DNA of 64,000 nucleotides from an uncultured Clostridia bacterium (GTDB lineage: Bacteria > Bacillota > Clostridia > Christensenellales > Borkfalkiaceae). The translations under genes and the position numbers were made by a program. Under the pieces are notes generated by a model. It did no database searches. It was not told the origin of the DNA and saw only the letters and a list, made by a program, of their open reading frames with translations. The stretch lies in the NCBI GenBank assembly GCA_947629575.1, contig CANREF010000002.1, forward strand, positions 146,194 to 210,193, given 5' to 3'. This document shows, piece by piece, positions 9,801 to 17,334 of the stretch (the first letter of the stretch is position 1; the number at the start of each line of letters is the position of its first letter).

Positions 9801-10842
9801 GCTCGAAGCAGGCATAGGTCTTGCCTGTGACGTCGTTTTTGATCTCGTCGAGAGTATAGCCGAGGGCGATCTTGGTCGCCACCTTTGCAATGGGATAGCC
9901 CGTCGCCTTGCTCGCGAGGGCGGAGGAGCGCGAAACGCGGGGGTTGACTTCGATGACCGCGTATTCGAAACTCGTGGGGTGCAGGGCGAATTGGCAGTTA
10001 CAGCCCCCCTCAATGCCGAGCTCGCTGATGATGTCGAGAGAGGCGGTGCGGAGCATCTGATATTCCTTGTCGGAAAGGGTGACCGCGGGCGCGATGACAA
10101 TGGAATCCCCCGTGTGCACGCCAACGGGGTCGAAGTTCTCCATGGAACAGACGGTGATGACGTTCCCCTTCCCGTCGCGCAAGACTTCAAACTCGATCTC
10201 CTTCCAGCCGCCGATGTATTTTTCGATGAGCACCTGTTTGATGGGCGAGAGCATGAGCCCGTTATGGGAGATGAGGCGAAGTTCCTCTTCGGTATATGCA
10301 ACGCCGCCGCCCGCGCCGCCGAGGGTGAACGCGGGACGCACGATGACGGGATAGGCGAGCTTTTCGGCGATCGAAACGCATTCCTCCACCGTGTAGGCGA
10401 TATCCGAAGGGACGACGGGCTGACCGATCTTCTGCATGGTCTCTTTGAAGAGTTCCCGATCTTCGGAGCGGTCGATAGCGTCGAGCTTTGTGCCGATGAG
10501 CTTGACCCCCCATTCGTCGAGGAAGCCGTCTTTGGCGAGCTTACAGCCCATGGTGAGCCCCGTCTGTCCCCCCAAAGAGGCGAGGAGAGAGTCGGGACGT
10601 TCCTTGATGATGATGCGCTTTAAGCTGTCCTCGGTGAGAGGCTCGAGATAGATCTCGTCGGCGAGCATCCTGTCCGTCATAATGGTGGCGGGATTGGAAT
10701 TGCACAAAACGACGTTGACGCCCGCATCCTTGAGGACGCGGCACGCCTGCGCGCCCGCATAGTCGAATTCCGCCGCCTGCCCGATGACGATGGGTCCCGA
10801 GCCGATAACGAGAACTTTTTTGATGTCATTACGCTTTGGCAT
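6811..10842 (-). CDS. carB: Carbamoyl-phosphate synthase large subunit fused to a degenerate diaminopimelate epimerase-like domain
   Basis: CarB makes carbamoyl phosphate from bicarbonate, ATP and CarA-derived ammonia. The 1343-residue product has both ATP-grasp halves (GSGPIVIGQAAEFDYAG near the N-terminus; GSGPIRIGQGIEFDYSS in the second half) and the MGS-like allosteric domain (about 930-1065). A DapF-fold extension follows (about 1076-1343): KMQSCGNDYILFD, RVFNQDGSEGLNASNAIRC and GNGETYASGTGAAAA. Both epimerase catalytic cysteines are replaced (Ala1146, Ser1285), and GNPH and other substrate residues are altered. There is no stop or frameshift between the parts. The start MPKRNDIKK is chosen for its GAGGAAG site; upstream codons lie in a repeat. 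Confidence 0.93.
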   Translation of the reverse strand: MPKRNDIKKVLVIGSGPIVIGQAAEFDYAGAQACRVLKDAGVNVVLCNSNPATIMTDRMLADEIYLEPLTEDSLKRIIIKERPDSLLASLGGQTGLTMGCKLAKDGFLDEWGVKLIGTKLDAIDRSEDRELFKETMQKIGQPVVPSDIAYTVEECVSIAEKLAYPVIVRPAFTLGGAGGGVAYTEEELRLISHNGLMLSPIKQVLIEKYIGGWKEIEFEVLRDGKGNVITVCSMENFDPVGVHTGDSIVIAPAVTLSDKEYQMLRTASLDIISELGIEGGCNCQFALHPTSFEYAVIEVNPRVSRSSALASKATGYPIAKVATKIALGYTLDEIKNDVTGKTYACFEPALDYVVVKLPKWPFDKFLYAKRGLGSRMKATGEVMAIGASFEQAIMKAVRGAEIGLSTLNAPKFSHMNREELLLELHKTTDERLFVVYAALKAGVTPDEIFSVTGIDRWFLCKLGNLAEYEEHIAGRKLTAREYLTGKKLGFTDATLEILSKNRVPHRRAVFKMVDTCAAEFSAQTPYFYSTYDEILHDEAVPFVEESKKNGKKRVIVIGSGPIRIGQGIEFDYSSVHCVWTLKELGFEVIIINNNPETVSTDFDTADRLYFESLTPEDVQNVIDVERPYGVVVTFGGQTAIKLCGYLAKRGVKILGTSADSVDVAEDRERFDELLERIGIARPKGLTVMTKEEALSAAQQLGFPVLLRPSYVIGGQNMTIAFTENDISRYMDVILAQKIENPVLCDKYLMGSELEVDAISDGADVLIPGIMQHVERAGVHSGDSIAVYPPYHLSDAMKARIVEVSTRLALELKTKGLINIQYLIHEEKLYVIEVNPRASRTVPYISKVTGVPMVELATRIMAGAKLKKLGYGRGLYPDSPYVAVKVPVFSFEKLNDVNSQLGPEMKSTGEVLGIGKTIEEALFKGLVSAGFKMCHPTKEKPVGVYFTINDQDKPEIVSIAKKFADLGCRLYATAGTAKVIEALGIDVTVVERLKATKQVSGLMDEGKIDYIIYTGKTDVDSINDYIELHHHAVLLGVTVLTSLDTANALCDIIASKFTEYNTELVDINHLRKHKLSLGFVKMQSCGNDYILFDNMDGEITCPESLAINFVSRHYGIGGVGIVLVERSEIADYKLRVFNQDGSEGLNASNAIRCVAKYLCDGKLAGEHMTVETIDGVRKVTAYSFGGGVSSASVELGAADDSHVTDSSFARYLRESGKDHSFVKLEGRHCVIFDEQVDARDLKEDELRVLGDGALPIKPDLEVVRPVNRVTVKMRAFEQGNGETYASGTGAAAAVYACVKRGLCEADTDVTVKAKGGDLIVRCKKDGTITLTGGVKKVYTGRIEF

Positions 10843-10904
10843 AGATCTTCCTCGTGATTTTGGTTGGAGAGATTGATTTACTCTCGGCGCCATCGCACAC
10901 CCAT

Positions 10905-11034
10905 GCGTCATGCTGAGGTGAGGAGTTGGTACGCAGTCCGACAACGCTCTCCCCGAAGCATCTGATGTTCCCGCGAGATTCTTCGGAGACAGCTCTCGGT
11001 TTTCATGTCACTTGGTCACCTCAGAATGACGCGG
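10905..11034. repeat. Dispersed repeat family C, complete copy with terminal inverted repeats
   Basis: 130-bp element with 17-bp ends, GCGTCATGCTGAGGTGA at the left and its complement with one mismatch at the right. The interior includes TGCTTCGGGGA- and CATGAAAACCGAGA-like segments (as complements). It fills most of the 209-bp gap between carA and carB, an operon normally tightly spaced. Other copies lie near 13.7 kb and 23.4 kb. Confidence 0.8.
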
Positions 11035-11051
11035 GGGGGTGAAAGCGGTTG

Positions 11052-12116
11052 TTATTGCCCTGCGCTCTTCCCTATTCTTTTCAAAAAATCCGCAAAGAGA
11101 AATGCGGCGTCGCGCGGACCGCTGCATGCCTCGGGATGAAATTGCACCGTTGTGGCGTTCAGTTCGGGATAGTCTATCCCTTCGCAAGTGCCGTCGTTGG
11201 CGTTGATGTAGGAGAGCGTTCCCGTCTTCAGAGAACTTGAAACGACCTCATAACCGTGGTTTTGGCTCGTGATGAACACCCTCCCCGTCTTGAGATCCTT
11301 CACGGGTTGATTGCTTCCGCGGTGTCCGTACTTCATCTTGCGCGTCTCCCCGCCCATTGCAAGGGCAAAGAGCTGGTGTCCCAAACAGATGCCGAAGATC
11401 GGCACTTTGCCCGCAAGCTCTCTGATATTTTGAATAATCTCCACGTTCTCGGCAGGGTCTCCCGGGCCGTTCGCGAGCATCACCCCGTCGGGATGAAGGG
11501 CGAGCACATCCCCCGCCGCCGTAAAGGCGGGCACTACCGTCACGCGGCAGCCCCGCTTCACGAGCTCCCGCTCGATGTTCATCTTTGCGCCGAAGTCATA
11601 CAAAACGACGTGCACCTTCCCCTCTCCATAGACCTCTATCCTGTCCGAAGAGACGGAGCGGACGGCGTCGCGCACGCGGTAGCGCTTCAATGCGTCGAAG
11701 TCATGGAAGGGCTTGAAGGAGACCGCCGCGTTCATCACCCCCGCCTCCCGCACCGTGCGGGTGAGTTCGCGGGTATCCACGCCGTACACAGCGGGAATGT
11801 TCTGCTGTTTCAGATAGAGTTCGAGCGCGCCCTCCGAACGGAAATTGGACGGGTCGTCGCACTTCTCCCGCACGATATAGGCGGTGACATGGCTCTTCTT
11901 GCTCTCAAAGTCGGGCGGGATCACACCGTAATTGCCGATGAGCGGGAACGTCTGGGTGACGATCTGTCCGTAGTAGCTCGGGTCGGTGAGGGTCTCGAGA
12001 TACCCCGTCATGCCCGTGGTGAATACGAGCTCTCCGACCGTCTCCCGCTCTGCGCCGAAGGAATATCCCTCGAACACTCTTCCGTTTTCCAGTGTGATAT
12101 AAGCGCGTTTTTCCAT
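11052..12116 (-). CDS. carA: Carbamoyl-phosphate synthase small (glutaminase) subunit
   Basis: Hydrolyses glutamine and passes ammonia to CarB. 354 residues, normal length. The N-terminal CPSase-specific half includes FTTGMTGYLETLTDPSY; the class I glutamine amidotransferase half carries the nucleophile in FGICLGHQ (Cys244) and the His-Glu pair in QFHPEA. Ribosome site AGGAG eight bases before the ATG. It sits 9 bp after the thioesterase gene, so the two are co-transcribed; a 209-bp repeat-filled gap separates it from carB. Confidence 0.96.
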   Translation of the reverse strand: MEKRAYITLENGRVFEGYSFGAERETVGELVFTTGMTGYLETLTDPSYYGQIVTQTFPLIGNYGVIPPDFESKKSHVTAYIVREKCDDPSNFRSEGALELYLKQQNIPAVYGVDTRELTRTVREAGVMNAAVSFKPFHDFDALKRYRVRDAVRSVSSDRIEVYGEGKVHVVLYDFGAKMNIERELVKRGCRVTVVPAFTAAGDVLALHPDGVMLANGPGDPAENVEIIQNIRELAGKVPIFGICLGHQLFALAMGGETRKMKYGHRGSNQPVKDLKTGRVFITSQNHGYEVVSSSLKTGTLSYINANDGTCEGIDYPELNATTVQFHPEACSGPRDAAFLFADFLKRIGKSAGQ

Positions 12117-12125
12117 TGCTTTCTC

Positions 12126-12854
12126 CTAACGGGCGAAGGTGAGCCCGCATGAGGCGACGGGGCTGTCCCCTTCCCGCATCTCCAAAACTGCGCCGTCCTC
12201 CGTGTCCCTGCGGACAAGGGTCAGCTCCGCCCCCTCCTTCGCCTGCCTTTGATAGGCGATGCGGAAGCGGGAGAGCGCGGGAAATTCCTCCATTCCGAAA
12301 CAGTCGAGGAACAGATCGGCATATTCGGTGTTATTGGCGTGGAGGTAGTGGTCGCAGAGGGACTGTCTCACCGCCGTGCGGTAAACTTCTCTTCCGCCCT
12401 CCGCTCTTTCGATCTTCCACTTGGGCTCGAAGAGCTTTTCGGAATTGTAGGGACAGCGGTCGTTCACCGCGCCGAGGGCAGTCGGGGGGAGCATGACAAA
12501 ACGGGGCAAATCAATGAGACACCAGCGTGAAGCCAGCAGCGCAATGATTTCCCCCATTTGGTTCGAAATGCGATAGTCCCGCTCAAAGATGACGTGCCGC
12601 GGCGGGAGCGGCCAAGTCTCCACCGTGAGCGTATCCCCGAGCTTTGCAGGGCTCAAAAGGATGCAGTCTGTATTCACGGTGATGAATCCGTAATTTTTTT
12701 GCTTGAGCGCTTCATAGCCGAATCCGAGTTCGTCCGCGCTCGACGCCGCCGATTCCTGCGCCAAAGACAGGAGCGTGGAGATCTTCAGCCTGTCGCGGAA
12801 GTCAAAGTCGGTATAGCGGAGCGGGAAGCTCCTTTTGTGGCAGTAAGCACCCAT
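12126..12854 (-). CDS. Acyl-ACP thioesterase (FatA/FatB-like, two hot-dog domains)
   Basis: Releases fatty acids from acyl-ACP. The 242-residue length suits the two-hot-dog bacterial acyl-ACP thioesterase family; recognisable segments are RYTDFDFRDRLKISTLL and the second-domain HANNTEYADLFLDCF, whose Asn-His-Asn-like arrangement (DHYLHANNTEY) matches the family's active-site strand. The ATG lies nine bases after a consensus TATAAT, with no Shine-Dalgarno, so a leaderless or nearly leaderless transcript is predicted. Heads the thioesterase-carA-carB transcript; its -35 overlaps the stop codon of cwlD. Confidence 0.85.
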   Translation of the reverse strand: MGAYCHKRSFPLRYTDFDFRDRLKISTLLSLAQESAASSADELGFGYEALKQKNYGFITVNTDCILLSPAKLGDTLTVETWPLPPRHVIFERDYRISNQMGEIIALLASRWCLIDLPRFVMLPPTALGAVNDRCPYNSEKLFEPKWKIERAEGGREVYRTAVRQSLCDHYLHANNTEYADLFLDCFGMEEFPALSRFRIAYQRQAKEGAELTLVRRDTEDGAVLEMREGDSPVASCGLTFAR

Positions 12855-12863
12855 ATCTTCGGT

Positions 12864-12892
12864 ATTATACCACGTCCCGAAGAAGAAGTCAA
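12864..12892 (-). promoter_or_regulatory. Promoter of the thioesterase-carAB run
   Basis: TTGACT, 17-bp spacer, TATAAT. The -35 hexamer overlaps the stop codon of the upstream amidase gene. Only nine bases separate the -10 from the ATG. Confidence 0.8.
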
Positions 12893-13605
12893 CCGAATTG
12901 CCCGAGGTTTGCCGAAGAAGAAAGAAAGGAGAGCGCACCCGAGAGAACGGCGTCGGTGAGTTTTTCGCGATAGTCCTGCGAGAGGAGCAGGGCCTCGTCC
13001 TGCGCGTTGGACAAAAATCCGCATTCCACGATGACGGCGGGATAGGACGAGCAGTTGAGGATGAAATAGTCCCCCTTGAGCGCGGCCGTCTGCTTCACGC
13101 ACTCGGGCATCGCGTTGAGCGAGGTTTGGATGCTCCCTGCAAGGGCGACGGAGCGGGGGTCGTCTTCCCTGAAAAAGACCTGCGCCCCGCGGCGGGTGGA
13201 CAGCGAAAAGAAATTCTGGTGGATGGAGAGCACGAGCGCGGGATGACTTCCGTTGATGATCTCGGCGCGTTTTTTCATGTCCCGCTTCTTGTAGCCCGAA
13301 GTCGCCGCGCCGTAGAGCCCCGCCTCCGTCTTGCGGGTGAGCACCACATAGAAGCCCGCTTCCTCGAACTTTCTCTGCAATATATAGGTGATGTCGAGAT
13401 TGATATCGCTCTCCTTCGTTCCCGACTGCACTCCCACGACGCCGCCGTCCACCCCGCCGTGTCCCGCGTCGAGCACGACCGTGAGACGGTGATATTCCGC
13501 CGCCGAGGAAGAGAGCGCGCCGAGACAGACGCAGAAGGTGACGGCGACCGCGAGCGCAAGCGAACAAAAGCCCAAGAGGACTCTGTGCCGATACAAAAAT
13601 TTCAT
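12889..13605 (-). CDS. cwlD: N-acetylmuramoyl-L-alanine amidase, CwlD-like (sporulation)
   Basis: Zinc amidase (Amidase_3) cutting the bond between MurNAc and L-Ala; CwlD acts in muramic-lactam formation in spore cortex. The 238-residue protein has an N-terminal signal/anchor helix (about residues 8-30), then zinc ligands in LDAGHGG, GTKESDIN and LSIHQN, and the catalytic glutamate in VIVECGFLSN. Its length and the absence of SH3 or SPOR repeats fit CwlD rather than a vegetative autolysin. No typical vegetative promoter; the bases before the ATG match those before yabP. Confidence 0.85.
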   Translation of the reverse strand: MKFLYRHRVLLGFCSLALAVAVTFCVCLGALSSSAAEYHRLTVVLDAGHGGVDGGVVGVQSGTKESDINLDITYILQRKFEEAGFYVVLTRKTEAGLYGAATSGYKKRDMKKRAEIINGSHPALVLSIHQNFFSLSTRRGAQVFFREDDPRSVALAGSIQTSLNAMPECVKQTAALKGDYFILNCSSYPAVIVECGFLSNAQDEALLLSQDYREKLTDAVLSGALSFLSSSANLGQFG

Positions 13606-13624
13606 ACTCTATCCCTATGCGGAC
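13606..13624 (-). promoter_or_regulatory. Candidate sporulation promoter element upstream of cwlD
   Basis: TCCGCATAGGGATAGAGT directly precedes the ATG and differs at three positions from the block directly preceding yabP. The CATA-N4-T pattern resembles the -10 region of SigE-type promoters, but no convincing -35 was found. Confidence 0.4.
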
Positions 13625-13688
13625 AGGCAAACTTTTAGAAGCGGCTCTTCCGTGACAAAAGGGCGCGCCGCAGAGCAGCGCGCCACCC

Positions 13689-13867
13689 GCGTCATCCTGC
13701 CCCGCCCGCATTCTTTCATGCCCAAGGGCGGCACGAGCACGAAGTGCGAAGTAGCCGAATGGTTTCATGAAAACCGAGAGTACTCCCCGAAGGATCTCGC
13801 GGGGAAACAGATGCTTCGGGGAAAACGCTTTCGGACTACGTAAATTCCTACTGCCTCAGCATGACGC
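13689..13867. repeat. Dispersed repeat family C, longer copy
   Basis: Ends GCGTCATCCTG and CAGCATGACGC, interior with CATGAAAACCGAGAG, CTCGCGGGGAAA and ATGCTTCGGGGA in the opposite orientation to the copy at 10.9 kb. It fills the 266-bp gap between nfnB and cwlD; nothing else is seen there. Confidence 0.7.
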
Positions 13868-13871
13868 AATG

Positions 13872-15242
13872 TCAAATTTCCCTTAACTCTCTGTCGATCG
13901 CTTCGGCGGCGCGCTTGCCCGCCCCCATTGCAAGGATCACCGTCGCAGAGCCCGTCACCGCGTCTCCGCCCGCATAGACCTTGTCCAAAGACGTCTTACC
14001 GTCGCCGTCGGCAACGATCTCACCGTGCGCCCCCGTTGCGAGCCCCTCGGTCGTCCGCTTCAAGAGAGGATTCGGAGACGTTCCCAATGCGAAGATGACC
14101 ATATCGGCCTGAACGGTATGATCGCTCCCCTCAACTTCCGTGGGGCGGCATCTGCCCGAAGCGTCGGGAGCGCCGAGTTCCATGCGGACGCACAGCACGC
14201 CCGTCACATTCTCCTCCGCGTCCGTCAAGATCTCCTTCGGCGCGGTGAGCCAGCGGAAGGCGACCCCCTCCTCTTTGGCGTGAGCGATCTCTTCCTTCCT
14301 TGCGGGAAGCTCCGCCTCCGAGCGGCGGTAAAGCACGGTCACATCCCCGCCGAGCCGCCGAGCCGTTCTTGCGGCGTCCATGGCGACGTTCCCGCCGCCC
14401 ACGACCGCCACCTGTTTTCCGCGGAAGACGGGGGTCTCGCTGTTCTCCTCATACGCCTTCATGAGATTGACGCGGGTGAGATATTCGTTCGCCGAGAAGA
14501 CCCCCTTCGCATTCTCGCCCTTGATCCCCGGGAATATGGGAAGCCCCGCTCCCGTGCCCAAAAACACGGCGTCGAAGTCCTCTTTAAGTTCGGAGACGGT
14601 GTAAGTCCTGCCGATCACGGCGTCGGTGACAAATTCGACGCCGAGGGCGCGAAGTTCTTCGATCTCCCGCGCCACGATGTCCTTGGGCAGGCGGAATGCG
14701 GGAATTCCATAGACGAGCACTCCGCCAAGGGCATGCAGCGCCTCGAACACCGTCACTTTGTATCCCATACGGGCGAGCGTGCCCGCGCAGGACAGTCCCG
14801 CAGGGCCCGAGCCCACCACGGAAACCTTGTGCCCGTTCGTTGCGGGCGCGGGCGAAGAGCCCCTTCCCGCATGGGCGTCGGCGACAAAGCGTTCGAGCCT
14901 GCCGATCGCGACCGGCTCGCCCTTGCCGCCGCGGACGCAGAATTTTTCGCATTGGCTCTCCTGCGGACACACCCTTCCGCACACGGCGGGAAGAGAGGTG
15001 GAAGCGGAGAGGACGTCGTATGCACCCCCGAAGTCCCTCTCCCTGACGCGGGAGATAAAGGCGGGAATGGAGACGGAAACGGGGCAGCCCTCGGTGCAGG
15101 GATGATTTTTACAGTTGAGACAGCGCTGCGCTTCCGAGACCGCCTCCTCGGGGGAATAGCCGAGAGCGACTTCGGAAAAATTGCGGCAACGCGCTTCGGG
15201 CGTCTGCATCGCCATGGGCGTCTTTTTCGGTGAATTGTTCAT
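13872..15242 (-). CDS. nfnB: NADH-dependent ferredoxin:NADP+ oxidoreductase, large subunit NfnB (glutamate synthase small-subunit-like)
   Basis: Flavoprotein half of the electron-bifurcating transhydrogenase that couples NADH, NADPH and ferredoxin. 456 residues: N-terminal 4Fe-4S cysteines (CLNCKNHPCTEGCP; CGRVCPQESQCEKFC), FAD-binding VVGSGPAGLSCAG and NADPH-binding VVGGGNVAMDAARTA. This family is often annotated GltA/GltD-like; the adjacent NfnA homologue and the absence of a large glutamate synthase gene argue for Nfn. Ribosome site GAGG ten bases before the ATG. A repeat separates it from nfnA, 119 bp upstream. Confidence 0.9.
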   Translation of the reverse strand: MNNSPKKTPMAMQTPEARCRNFSEVALGYSPEEAVSEAQRCLNCKNHPCTEGCPVSVSIPAFISRVRERDFGGAYDVLSASTSLPAVCGRVCPQESQCEKFCVRGGKGEPVAIGRLERFVADAHAGRGSSPAPATNGHKVSVVGSGPAGLSCAGTLARMGYKVTVFEALHALGGVLVYGIPAFRLPKDIVAREIEELRALGVEFVTDAVIGRTYTVSELKEDFDAVFLGTGAGLPIFPGIKGENAKGVFSANEYLTRVNLMKAYEENSETPVFRGKQVAVVGGGNVAMDAARTARRLGGDVTVLYRRSEAELPARKEEIAHAKEEGVAFRWLTAPKEILTDAEENVTGVLCVRMELGAPDASGRCRPTEVEGSDHTVQADMVIFALGTSPNPLLKRTTEGLATGAHGEIVADGDGKTSLDKVYAGGDAVTGSATVILAMGAGKRAAEAIDRELREI

Positions 15243-15283
15243 GGTTTGAAACCTCTACTATGTTTTGCCTTGGAGGGAGAACA

Positions 15284-15361
15284 CCACACCCGCTCCGCGG
15301 GAGCCTCCCCCTCAAAGGGGTAGGCCTTAGCCCCCTCCCAAGGAGGGGGGCAGGGGGGTGG
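15284..15361. repeat. GC-rich hairpin cluster (family E) between nfnA and nfnB
   Basis: Successive hairpins CCCGC-TCC-GCGGG, CCCC-TCAAA-GGGG and CCCCCTCC-CAA-GGAGGGGG. It occupies the gap in a gene pair usually joined directly. Confidence 0.65.
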
Positions 15362-16189
15362 TCACCGCAGCAGGCGGCAATGTTCTTCGCGCTTGCGCGC
15401 CTCGAAATCGGTATAGATCCGCGAGCGGCGGATGGCTTCGTCAAAATCGACAAGATGAGCGTCGAACTCGGGCCCGTCCACGCAGGCAAATTTCGTCTTT
15501 CCGCCCACGGTGAGACGGCAGCAGCCGCACATACCCGTGCCGTCGATCATGATCGGGTCCATGCTCGCAACCGTCTTCACACCGTAAGGCCTCGTCGTCT
15601 CGGCGACATATTTCATCATCACGAGCGGACCGATCGCGATCACCTCGTCAAACGTTTCTTCCTCCAAAAGTCTCTTCAAGGGGATGCACACGTTCCCCTT
15701 TTCCCCCGCGCTCCCGTCGTCGGTGGCGAGGAGAAAGCGGGAAGAACAGGCGCGAAGATCCTCTTCGAGAATGACGAGCGCGCGGGAACGGAATCCCGCA
15801 ATGACCGTCACGTCCGCGCCGCGGCGGAAGAGTTCCTTCGCGACGGGCAGAGCGATGGCGCACCCCGCGCCCCCGCCCACTACGGCGACCTTTTTGAGCC
15901 CGTCCAATACCGTGGGATTGCCCAAAGGGCCTGCAAGATCGGCGATGCTCTCCCCCTCATTCTTTGCGCCGAGCTGCATGGTAGTGCCGCCGACGGTCTG
16001 AAAGATGACGTCCACCGTCCCCCGTTCGCGGTCGAAGCCCGCGACGGTGAGCGGGATGCGCTCGCCGCTCTCGTCGACGCGGAGGATCACGAACTGCCCC
16101 GCCTGCGCATGGCGGGCGATCGGGGGAGCAAGAAAGGTCATCCGCACGACTGTTTCGTTCAAGTTTTGTCTTTTCAGAATGGAAACCAT
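15362..16189 (-). CDS. nfnA: NADH-dependent ferredoxin:NADP+ oxidoreductase, small subunit NfnA
   Basis: Ferredoxin-NADP reductase-like subunit (FAD, NAD(H) and 2Fe-2S) of the bifurcating NfnAB complex. 275 residues: FAD domain with IPLTVAGFDRE, NAD-binding VVGGGAGCAIALPVA, and the 2Fe-2S loop GTGMCGCCR ending at FACVDGPEFD. The start MVSILKRQ is preferred because a perfect TTGACT-17-TATAAT promoter ends six bases before it and there is no ribosome site; a leaderless mRNA is predicted. An in-frame ATG ten codons upstream lies inside the promoter. Confidence 0.92.
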   Translation of the reverse strand: MVSILKRQNLNETVVRMTFLAPPIARHAQAGQFVILRVDESGERIPLTVAGFDRERGTVDVIFQTVGGTTMQLGAKNEGESIADLAGPLGNPTVLDGLKKVAVVGGGAGCAIALPVAKELFRRGADVTVIAGFRSRALVILEEDLRACSSRFLLATDDGSAGEKGNVCIPLKRLLEEETFDEVIAIGPLVMMKYVAETTRPYGVKTVASMDPIMIDGTGMCGCCRLTVGGKTKFACVDGPEFDAHLVDFDEAIRRSRIYTDFEARKREEHCRLLR

Positions 16190-16195
16190 AACATT

Positions 16196-16224
16196 ATTAT
16201 AATATAAGGGGAAAAACAAGTCAA
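16196..16224 (-). promoter_or_regulatory. Promoter of nfnA (leaderless arrangement)
   Basis: TTGACT, 17-bp spacer, TATAAT, then exactly six bases to the ATG, which places the expected transcription start on the start codon. Confidence 0.85.
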
Positions 16225-16262
16225 CTCTTGCCGAAAAATTTTCGGAATCAACGATGATTTTC

Positions 16263-16291
16263 TTGACCTTTCCCGATTTCTTTGGTATAAT
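16263..16291 (+). promoter_or_regulatory. Promoter of degV
   Basis: TTGACC, 17-bp spacer, TATAAT, followed by a leader of about 40 bases with the ribosome site GGAGAG. Confidence 0.85.
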
Positions 16292-16338
16292 TTTTTTGCT
16301 TCATAAACGAAGTGAACAATTAAATGGAGAGTATAAGT

Positions 16339-17208
16339 ATGGCAAAGATCGGGATCGTCACCGACTCGAACAGCGGCATCACCCAAGCGGAGGCGGAAAA
16401 ACTGGGAATTTCCGTCCTCCCGATGCCCTTTCTGATCGACGGTGAACAGCATTTTGAAGATATTGACCTTTCCCAAGCGGAATTTTATGAACATCTGAAG
16501 GGCGAGGCGCAGGTCTCCACCTCCCAGCCCTCCCCCGAAGCGGTGAAAGAGCTGTGGGACAGTCTGCTCGGGAAATACGACGAACTCGTACACATCCCCA
16601 TGTCGAGCGGGCTTTCCGAATCCTGCCACACCGCCATGGGGCTCGCGAAGGAGTACGGCGGCAAGGTTCACGTCGTGGACAACCAACGCATCTCCATCAC
16701 CCAGCGGCAGAGCGTGGAGGACGCGCTCACCCTTGCCGGGCAGGGAAAGAGCGGAGAAGAAATCGCCCGTATCCTCACGGAAACCAAGTTCGACAGCAGC
16801 ATCTATATCTCCCTCGACACCCTCAAATATCTCAAGAAGGGCGGGCGGCTCACCCCCGCGGCGGCGCTCATCGGCACGATCCTCAAGATCAAGCCCGTGC
16901 TGCAGATCCAGGGGGAAAAGCTTGACGCCTTCAAGAAGGTGAGCACCCTCAAGAAGGCGAAGTCCGTGATGATCGACGCGATCAAGAATGACCTTAAAAC
17001 CCGCTTCAAGGAACTTGTACAGAGGGGCGAGATGATGATCGCCGTCGCGCACACGGCAAATTACGAGGAAGCGGAGCGGTTCAAACAAGAACTTTCGGAC
17101 TGCTTCCCCGCCGTGCCCCTCAAATATGTAGATCCCCTCTCGCTGTCGGTATCCTGTCATATCGGTCCGGGCGCGCTCGCCGTCGCCTGCGCAAGAGTGA
17201 TCCGTTAA
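16339..17208 (+). CDS. degV: DegV family fatty-acid-binding protein
   Basis: DegV/FakB-type proteins hold a fatty acid, in characterised systems for phosphorylation by FakA. The 289-residue protein starts MAKIGIVTDSNSGIT, has the typical STSQPSP loop, PMSSGLSES, and the C-terminal HIGPGALA motif over the ligand headgroup. No fakA is nearby. The ATG at MAKIG is chosen over one five codons upstream because GGAGAG is correctly spaced only for it. Ends before a strong terminator. Confidence 0.93.
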   Translation: MAKIGIVTDSNSGITQAEAEKLGISVLPMPFLIDGEQHFEDIDLSQAEFYEHLKGEAQVSTSQPSPEAVKELWDSLLGKYDELVHIPMSSGLSESCHTAMGLAKEYGGKVHVVDNQRISITQRQSVEDALTLAGQGKSGEEIARILTETKFDSSIYISLDTLKYLKKGGRLTPAAALIGTILKIKPVLQIQGEKLDAFKKVSTLKKAKSVMIDAIKNDLKTRFKELVQRGEMMIAVAHTANYEEAERFKQELSDCFPAVPLKYVDPLSLSVSCHIGPGALAVACARVIR

Positions 17209-17278
17209 GTTCCCGCTCCCATTGGGGGCATTTTGATGAACGGACAAAAGGGGGATTTTTTCAGATCCCCCTCCGCAA

Positions 17279-17312
17279 GGCGCTCTCTCCCTTGGAGGAG
17301 CGCCTTTTATTT
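17279..17312 (+). terminator. Intrinsic terminator of degV
   Basis: Stem GGCGCTC/GAGCGCC followed by TTTTATTT. A second, weaker hairpin (GGGGAT/ATCCCC) lies just before it. Confidence 0.85.
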
Positions 17313-17334
17313 ACCAAAAAGGAGCTAAGCGCCC

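Noticed and set aside
7162..10623. A 1153-codon open frame on the plus strand opposite carB
   Set aside because: Antisense shadow: its translation has no recognisable motif and the opposite strand is unmistakable CarB; GC-rich codon use removes stops from the complement.
10843..10944. 34-codon N-terminal extension of CarB
   Set aside because: It lies in the family C repeat, and the MPKRNDIKK start has a ribosome site and matches the normal CarB N-terminus.
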